This document shows, piece after piece, positions 57,041 to 64,000 of a stretch of DNA of 64,000 bases. The first letter of the stretch is position 1. Every line of letters begins with the position of its first letter. The notes below the pieces were generated by a model. That model did no database searches. It saw nothing but the letters and a program-made list of their open reading frames with translations, and was not told the DNA's origin. The position numbers and the translations under genes are program-made. Location of the stretch: assembly GCF_022458985.1 (NCBI RefSeq), contig NC_061776.1, positions 3,828,088-3,892,087 on the forward strand, read 5' to 3'. This DNA is from Mugil cephalus. Its lineage: Eukaryota; Chordata; Actinopteri; Mugiliformes; Mugilidae.

Positions 57041-57779
57041 AACAGATGAACAGATGTCAAACAGTGTTTGTGACAGGAAGAGAGCAGTAAACCAGAGCCC
57101 AGGTTCACATATTTCACCTCCATCTCAGACAGAGTCACAAACTACTGAGCTGAGGGAGATTCTTCTTTCCTGCTCTCACTATTTATTTGACATCAGATTT
57201 ATTGATGTTGTTGACAGATATTTTAACAGAAAAAAAACATGAAAACAACACAGAGAAGAACAATCACCAAAAACACAAAGTCAATCAAAACATAAAAATT
57301 CAACAAAAGACCAAGAAAACACAAAGATATTTTAAAAAGTCATGATATTGAATGATTTCAGACAAATGTTTCAGATTAAGATGAAGCTCCATATCGATCA
57401 GCCATAACATTATGACCACCTTCCTAGTATTGTGTATGTTTCCACTCCTTTCATTCATCCTTCTTTTGCTCCAGACACAGGCCCTGAAAGAGAATTTTCC
57501 ATCATGCATCATATTTATTTTGTAGCCATCAGCATCACATTAATCTTCATCAAATACAATCATCACATACTCAGTAGATCACTTTCACTCTCATCTTCTA
57601 TCATCTTTCTCAAACTCTCTGTATGTCCTGAGGATGTCTTCTTACTGTCCACAGAGTCTCTCTGATCCAGATCTGTCCTCAGCCTCGTTCACCATCAGTC
57701 TCTCTGCTGTCTTCTGTCCACCCTGGTTATTCTAGACTCTTGGACAGTCTCTAACTCAATGCTGATTTATCTCCTGTTG
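57041..57779. other. 3' flank of V-E
   Basis: Mirror of the V-D 3' flank (46650-47350) through 'ctctaactcaatgctgat' near 57750. No J segment is found before the mirror ends. Confidence 0.6.
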
Positions 57780-58300
57780 TCTGAATTATTACAAACCTCT
57801 GCTCTCTGGTCTTCCTAAAAAGACTATTTACAATTTACAATTGCTACAGAATTCAGCTGCTAATGTCCTGACAAGGACCAGAGGGCGAGAGCACATTACA
57901 CCAGTTTTAAAATCGCTGCATTGGTTCCCCGTGCGTTTCAGGATCGATTTTAAGGTTCTTTCAGTAGTTTTTAAAGGTCTTAATGGTCTTGGGCCTTCTT
58001 ATCCGTCTGACTTGCTTTTACGGTATCAACCCTTGTGAACCCTGAGGTCCTCCGGCACCAGCCTTTTAACCAACCACAAGTTAGATTTAGGACACACGGG
58101 GAGGAAGCATTCAGTTATTATGGCCACCGACTGTGGAACAGCTGGAGAACCTCAGGGCCACAGAGACTGTTGATACTTTTAAAAAGAGGCTCAAGACGCA
58201 TGTCTGTAATCAGGCTTTTACATTATTTTATTTATTTATTTATTTATTTATTTACTAGTGTTTTTCATGCATTTTAATACTTTTATTCCACTTTTCTTTT
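57780..58300 (+). mobile_element. LINE C-terminal fragment
   Basis: Frames at 57841-58038 and 58035-58277 read LQNSAANVLTRTRGREHITP, VLKSLHWFPVRFRIDFKVLS, FKGLNGLGPSYPSDLLLRYQ and then RTHGEEAFSYYGHRLWNSWR. This is the conserved C-terminus of a fish non-LTR retrotransposon (L2/CR1/Rex-like), with one frameshift near 58035 and an ATTT-repeat tail at about 58226-58250. 5' truncated. It replaces the expected V-J interval after V-E. Confidence 0.75.
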
Positions 58301-58619
58301 TTGCATGAGGAATTTGCTTCAATCCGTTTTTCCTCAGTTGTAGCTGCTCAGCATTTCAGAACCTGGTTGTGACGCCATGTGTATCTCCCTTGGGAGAAAC
58401 TAACCCTGCAACCTGTCAGAATGTGGCTAAGTGTACACACACAAGAACAAAGTGGGCAGGCAGCATCCTCCCCTAACTACTGGTTTAGGATTTTGGAGGA
58501 TGGCAGCACATCATAAACTGCCCCTATCATAAATTTAATCCTGCTAGCCTCCATGCTCCACAGCTCTCTCCACGACACCTTCCTTTTCTCTACACTGTTG
58601 TATATTGATGTGCTGAAGA
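58301..58619. other. Intergenic, no gene seen
   Basis: Sequence between two LINE fragments; nothing recognisable beyond the repeat context. Confidence 0.4.
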
Positions 58620-59194
58620 AAGAAGTGATCACCGCTGACAAGTCTTATCTTGCATTTAAAAAGGTTTATTTACAAGAAAGAACAATATCAAACTCTTGCC
58701 GAATCTGAGAGAGCTTCTGGCCAATCGTCGAATCCCCTCTCTCGTTCAGCTCCCACAGTCACCTTATAAAGGATGGTCATCCCCAAGAACCCCCATACAC
58801 AAACAAAACTTATGTCTTATGTCTGGTTAGTTTTACGAGCTGGCATCTGGTAAATGACCTTTTGACCTTTAAACTTTATACACACTTCACAAACCCCAAA
58901 CACAGGAAAGGGACAGAAGAGAAAAACAAGAAGATAATATACTACAACACTCTCCCAGTTCACCCACTGTCCTTGTTTAGCCTGCGACACTGCCTTAGTG
59001 CATCTCATTGCTTCCTATTGCCTATGGATTTTTTCCACTACCATCTTCCTCTTTTCCGCTGTGGACGCCTTCCTCCACAGAGGTTTCCCTGCACACAGTC
59101 ACAGGCCTCCCTGCCCTTGCTGCACATGTCCCATGATATCCCTAAGCCTGAGGGCAGCCTGTGCCTCCCAACGCGTCTCTTGGATTACCCCCCT
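58620..59194 (-). mobile_element. LINE ORF2 C-terminal fragment, cut by gap
   Basis: Minus strand from the gap edge: ETRWEAQAALRLRDIMGHVQ, QGQGGL, then after a frame change LCAGKPLWRKASTAEKRKMV, then MRCTKAVSQAKQGQWVNWES (59008-58945). This order is typical of the C-terminal part of a fish non-LTR retrotransposon protein. It runs into the 500-N gap; the rest is not visible. Not an intact gene. Confidence 0.6.
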
Positions 59195-59694
59195 NNNNNN
59201 NNNNNNNNNNNNNNNNNNNNNNNNNNNNNNNNNNNNNNNNNNNNNNNNNNNNNNNNNNNNNNNNNNNNNNNNNNNNNNNNNNNNNNNNNNNNNNNNNNNN
59301 NNNNNNNNNNNNNNNNNNNNNNNNNNNNNNNNNNNNNNNNNNNNNNNNNNNNNNNNNNNNNNNNNNNNNNNNNNNNNNNNNNNNNNNNNNNNNNNNNNNN
59401 NNNNNNNNNNNNNNNNNNNNNNNNNNNNNNNNNNNNNNNNNNNNNNNNNNNNNNNNNNNNNNNNNNNNNNNNNNNNNNNNNNNNNNNNNNNNNNNNNNNN
59501 NNNNNNNNNNNNNNNNNNNNNNNNNNNNNNNNNNNNNNNNNNNNNNNNNNNNNNNNNNNNNNNNNNNNNNNNNNNNNNNNNNNNNNNNNNNNNNNNNNNN
59601 NNNNNNNNNNNNNNNNNNNNNNNNNNNNNNNNNNNNNNNNNNNNNNNNNNNNNNNNNNNNNNNNNNNNNNNNNNNNNNNNNNNNNNNNNNNNNN
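59195..59694. other. Assembly gap, exactly 500 N
   Basis: A second fixed-length placeholder. The left edge is in a LINE fragment; the right edge is in the composite repeat. Any J-E or C-E could be hidden or displaced here. Confidence 0.98.
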
Positions 59695-60165
59695 CTCTGA
59701 CGTAAGGATACCCCACTATTCAGCCTCTCTACTTTCCTTATGGATGGTAGATCATGGTCTTGATGTGTTGTATATGTTGCTCTTCCAGGAAAGAGGACAG
59801 TTCTGAGGAAGTAAACTGTGGGCCGGGCCATTATCTCTTAATGTTATGGTGCGCTCAGTTACAACATTCCAAGGTAAAGGCAAGGGGGACAGGTGTCATC
59901 GGTGCAGTCCTTCTTGTTTTGTCATTGAAACCCTCTCTGTGTCCAAGCTCTCACAAAGAGAGGGAACTTCAGCACTGGACAGTTCCTCTGAACCCTTCTC
60001 TACTGCCAAGCTCTCACAGGGAGAATCAAATCAAATCAAACTTTATTTTTAGCACGTTTCATGCAATAACAGAAAATGCAACACAAAGTGCTTCACAAAC
60101 AAAAAACATAAAACATTACAAGAAACAAATCAAGAACATACCCGCTCCCTCCGCACCCACCCACA

Positions 60166-60212
<47 letters not shown>

Positions 60213-61070
60213 CCATATACAATGTAAGAGCTGTTGAGACATGGCAGTGCAGTGAGGCTTAAGACAAGGAGGACGCTACCTTTAGGGGGGCCCATCCAAG
60301 CAACCAAGGGGATGCCGCCGCGAGGCTCACTGCGAGCTGGGCAGAGAGGTGGGGTGTCCACCCACCCAGGCTGAAGGGGCCAAGGGACCCACAGGGTTAA
60401 AATAAGTAAAAAAAATTAAATAAGTAAGTAAGTAATTCAAATATATTATACAAGTAAGTAAATAAGTAAGCAAAAAAGAAGAGTGGCATAAAAGTATTAA
60501 AATGCATGAAAAACACTAGTAATGGAATAAACAAATAAATAAAATAAAATCATGTAAAAGCCTGATTGAAGAGATGAGTCCTGAGCCTCTTTTGAAAAGT
60601 ATCAACAGTCTCTGCGGCCCTGAGTCCGTCGGGGGCCATGATAACTGAATGCCGCCTCCCTGTGTGTCCTAGATCTAACTTGTGGTTGGTTAAAAGGCCG
60701 GTGCCAGAGGACCTCAGTGTTCACAAGGGTTGATACCGTAAAAGCAAGTCAGACAGATAAGAAGGCCCAAGACCATTAAGACATTTACAAACTACTAAAA
60801 AAACTACCAAAAGAACCTTAAAAAAGGTAACTTTAGCACTGGACAGCTCCTCTGAAATCCCTCCATATGTCAGACAGATACACACAAGCAGGCAGCCCCT
60901 CCCAGAATAATCTTTTGTCAAAGATTGAAACCATCTGCTTCAATGGGACATGTGAGCTAGGCTCTGAGAAGGGTTATGTTTTTTGTTTTTATCAGAGTGA
61001 GAGGCAACAGAAGCCACTGTTGTTTGTTTGCTCTTTCTCAATTAAAATAAACCACACCAAATTTATATTA
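59695..61070 (-). repeat. Composite dispersed repeat, copy 3 (inverted)
   Basis: Reverse complement of about 26265-26345 plus 27245-27920, and of 52110-53170 in copy 2: includes 'tggaagagcaacatataca' reversed near 59782, the 'cagcactggacag' unit (59970, 60835), the LINE C-terminal piece (minus strand LNGLGPSYLSDLLLRYQPL, 60721-60790), and an (AC)n at 60169-60206. 60960-61090 ends in ATTAGC units adjacent to the outer flank of C-F. No gene called. Confidence 0.55.
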
Positions 61071-61329
61071 GCATTAGCATTAGCATTAGCAGCAGGTCAG
61101 AGCATCACTGGAAATTGAACTGTTTGAGAGCTGAACACTGAAAGTTCATGGTCCTCTAACTGGACCTGTTAGTGGATAAATCCTAATCACTCATTAATCA
61201 CAGAGGTGTCTGATCAATAAAATCACATTTAATTAAAGTTGTTATTGTTTAGTTCAAACTGTAAAGAGCATCTTTAATCATCAGAACCTCCCTGAACATG
61301 TTACCAGGACATGAGCTTGGCCCTACTTC

Positions 61330-61650
61330 AACTCTGTGTGGGTGGAGGCTCAGAGGAAAAAAGGTTTACAGTAAACAAGAGAAAGGGAGGGGAGGCAGTG
61401 AGTGTGTACAGAAGCAGATATGAATCTGTTCTCAGTGGTTATTAGGACAGAAAACAAACTGCTGACAGCCAATCAGACTTCCTTCCTGCAGCAGACGGGC
61501 TGTGTGGGTTTGTGCTCTGCAGCCTCCACACCGTTAGCTGTGGCTTTTCACTTTAATAACAGTTTCAACCACCAGCTCTGGTTAAAGAATCTTTCCAGGA
61601 AGCACCTGTGTTCTTCAACTGAGAGACAAGAAACACATTTATGTTCATCA
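61330..61650 (-). promoter_or_regulatory. Conserved non-coding block 3' of C-F
   Basis: Almost identical to the copy beyond C-D. CCGTTAGC at 61531-61538 followed by TGTGGC; ETS-like CTTCCTGCAG at about 61480; CCAATCAG box at about 61470. See the C-A copy for the motif argument. Confidence 0.45.
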
Positions 61651-62591
61651 TTAAAAATTAGAACCAGCTCTTTTCATGTTAAATTGTTTTTTACAATTAA
61701 ATGAAACTAATTATTTCATTGTTGTGTTTAAAATCTTTCATCCTCTCATGAATTTCTCCTCTCTGATGAATATAACTTTAAAGAAGTTGAACTCTGCCTG
61801 CAAAGAGTTTAAATTGATCCAATGAGAAGATTTTCAACTTCTATGTGAAACAATGATGCTTCCTGTTCTTTATCATTAATCAGAACCCAACACAAACGTC
61901 ACTGAGACAGAGACACAAACCCACGATATAAACAAGTCATGCTGTTGTTGTGAAGCAGGCGTCCATGTTGGTTCACCTCAAGTCTCATTATTTCCATGAG
62001 TTATAGTTGACAAAAGAGTCTGAATGTCCCAATCAGTTGTAATTCACCATGAGTTCACCTTATTAACCACACTGACCCACATTTCTCATGGAAATTAAAT
62101 TCAAGCTTCATTTTTTATCAGTGCAGTCTGTGCTTCATTCACAGGGTTCATAGACATCACATCCAACAGTCACTGATATACGAGCTAAAGTATTTGACTT
62201 GTTTTATTAAGACACATCAAAAGAATAAAAATGTGTTTATTGAGTGTGATCCAGTGAAACAAAAGAGCAGCCTGGTGGAGTTTAAATTTTTATTAGGAAG
62301 AAGAAACACAAGAGCAGAAGAAACAGCTGGAAACTGATGATGATTCAGCTTCATTTTCATTATTATACAAGTCCCAGTTAAAAGTGGAAATAAACTAGAC
62401 GACTAGAGAATGAACATGTCATAAGAGCAGATTTCTATGTGAATATTTGTGTTTCTATTTACAGGACGACAATCAACACGTGAATGAACAGATACAGATT
62501 ACGAAGAAGAACATTTACTGAAAACTGATGAAAGTGATGAATGAGATGAAGTGATGAGATGTGATGGAGAGAAAAGAGGAGCAGAAAACAG

Positions 62592-63424
62592 TCAGTCAGC
62601 ATGTGTGGAGCTGGTGGACGGTCCCTTGTTTGTGAGGCTCGTCAGCAGAGAGAGTCCACAGCAGTACACCAGACTCTTCACTATCAGCACTGTGTACAGC
62701 AGACAGAGCAGCTTCACCCTGCACTGAGACTGGAAGGACACTGACAGACACACACACACACACACACACAGATATGAATTAGTGCAAGTGTCAGATTGAT
62801 CCTGTAAAGTTGTTCTAGTGTCCTCATTGGACATTGGAGCTGTCCATGCAGAGAGGCAGCAGGTGATCTTACAGTGATGTTGCTGCAGAGCTGCCAGGTC
62901 TGCTGGCTCTCTCTCTGGAGGACAGGAGGCTGCTGGAGCTGGAAGCCCTGAAACAGAAAAGGAGTCAAATGTTTGGAGCTGCAGTGACAAATGTCAGTCC
63001 TCTGCTCCTCTGATCTCTTTGACAGCGTCTCCACATGAAGCTGAACCACTGCTGGACACAGTCACCAAGCCTTCATTACCTTGTAGTGCTTGGGCCTCCA
63101 CTCTGTCCTCCACTCTTTCTTCCAGTGTGTCCTCCACTGTGCCTCCCTCGTGCTTGACGGAGCAGATGTATTTATACATGTACAGATCATCTCTATCCAC
63201 CAGTCTGATAGAGGCTCTGCGTCCTGACTCTCTGAGCTCCAGCTGATCTCCCTGAGCAGAGGTCAGATCCTCCAGAGAGCCGCCCTTCTTCTGTCTTTTC
63301 CAGGAGAACTGGACCACAGGAGGAAACATGGATGAGGCCAGACACAGCAGGGAGCTCTTCCCCTCCTGGTTGGGTCTGGATGCTGCTGGGTACACGCTCA
63401 CCACGGGCTTCACTACCTGCTCAT
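62592..63424 (-). CDS. TCR gamma constant gene, cassette F (TRGC), three exons
   Basis: Exon 1 63424-63080 (345 nt, C1 domain; differs from C-A at GGSLEDLTS and CSVKH), exon 2 62947-62873 (75 nt, LPAPAASCPPEREPADLAAL with the hinge Cys), exon 3 62740-62592 (149 nt) encoding CRVKLLCLLYTVLIVKSLVY, a short juxtamembrane stretch and a tail ending THAD. All splice sites are GT-AG and the frame is open to the TGA. It is the cleanest copy besides C-A. A (CA)n read in plus lies directly before the exon 3 acceptor and is longer than in C-A. Reversed AATAAA at 62236-62241. Its J and V should lie beyond the right edge on the minus strand. The region from 61080 to 63540 is a near-identical direct duplicate of 40170-42600 (C-D). 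Confidence 0.85.
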
Positions 63425-64000
63425 CTGAAGTTTGACAGCACACACACATTGACACAGTCAACAGCAGCTTACAGCACTGGTCTGGATTCAGCCTGATCCT
63501 GGAAACTACATGGACTCTGATCACTAAACTACTCATCAAAACACAACAAACATCAACCAGCATTAATTAATTAACCCACAAGAGCTGCAGTTCTGGAGAT
63601 GCTCTGAACCCAGTCGTCTAACCACTTCAACGGTCATAATGTTATGGCTGATCAGTGTACATATTCAGTATATATTATAACATGTCTTCATGTACATTTC
63701 AATTTGTAAAATAACTGATGTTACATAAAATACATAAATAAATCAGAACAGAATACAGTAGTTGATCAATCATCAGTTGTATAATCAAACCTGCTCCCAG
63801 TAGAACAAACACACACTGGACAATCACAACACAAACTGGAATATCCTTAATACATTTGGAATAACTTGTGTTTGTATATCCTTTATTCTTTCATATACAA
63901 TATACATGCATGCATACGTAAATGGGATTTTTACTGGATTTAAGTTATTAATTATTTGTATTTATTTCATATTTTATTCCTTCTTTATATTTCCTCTGTG
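63425..64000. other. Start of the J-C intron of cassette F
   Basis: Non-coding and nearly identical to 42600-43250 of cassette D, including 'ggtcataatgttatggctga' (about 63633). The J is not reached. Confidence 0.6.

Overview
The window is vertebrate, almost certainly a teleost fish. It has split-leader V exons with 23-type recombination signals, J segments with 12-type signals, three-exon constant genes, abundant fish-type LINE and hAT remnants, and many microsatellites. I read it as part of a T-cell receptor gamma (TRG) locus. The constant genes have an Ig C1 domain, a short cysteine-containing connecting peptide, and a transmembrane exon with a buried lysine in a VKSLVYY context, which matches TCR gamma. 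An immunoglobulin light chain would have no membrane exon.

The locus is built from repeated V-J-C cassettes in alternating orientation. Cassette A (minus): C 1909-2738, J 4846-4901, V 10740-11181. Cassette B (plus): V 15932-16374, J 22285-22346, damaged C 24311-24812. A and B are mirror images around about 13.55 kb, including the LINE and other repeat insertions between V and J. Cassette C (plus): V remnant about 33.5-33.75 kb, J 36708-36758, C 38894-39733, all inside very poor quality sequence. Cassette D (minus): C 41654-42485, J 44444-44493, V 47397-47829. V-E (plus, 56563-57002) is a mirror of V-D, but no J or C follows it on the plus strand. C-F (minus, 62592-63424) is cut from its J and V by the right edge of the window. 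V genes are therefore head-to-head (A/B, D/E) and C genes tail-to-tail (C/D).

Four V genes (A, B, D, E), three J segments (A, B, D) and two C genes (A, F) look intact. C-D has a one-base insertion in the connecting-peptide exon that shifts the transmembrane exon out of frame. C-B and the whole C cassette are riddled with homopolymer errors that look technical.

The space between gene segments is filled by repeats: LINE reverse-transcriptase fragments, two different hAT transposase remnants, dispersed teleost repeats, a composite repeat present in three copies (26-29 kb, 49-54 kb, and 59.7-61 kb inverted) and microsatellites. Two scaffold gaps of exactly 500 N (29467-29966 and 59195-59694) fall in or next to these repeats, so contig order and orientation are not certain. 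The most interesting items are the mirrored cassette architecture, the extra conserved cysteines in every V domain, the frameshifted C-D gene, and a conserved non-coding block 3' of the C genes that carries MYB-, RUNX- and ETS-like motifs.
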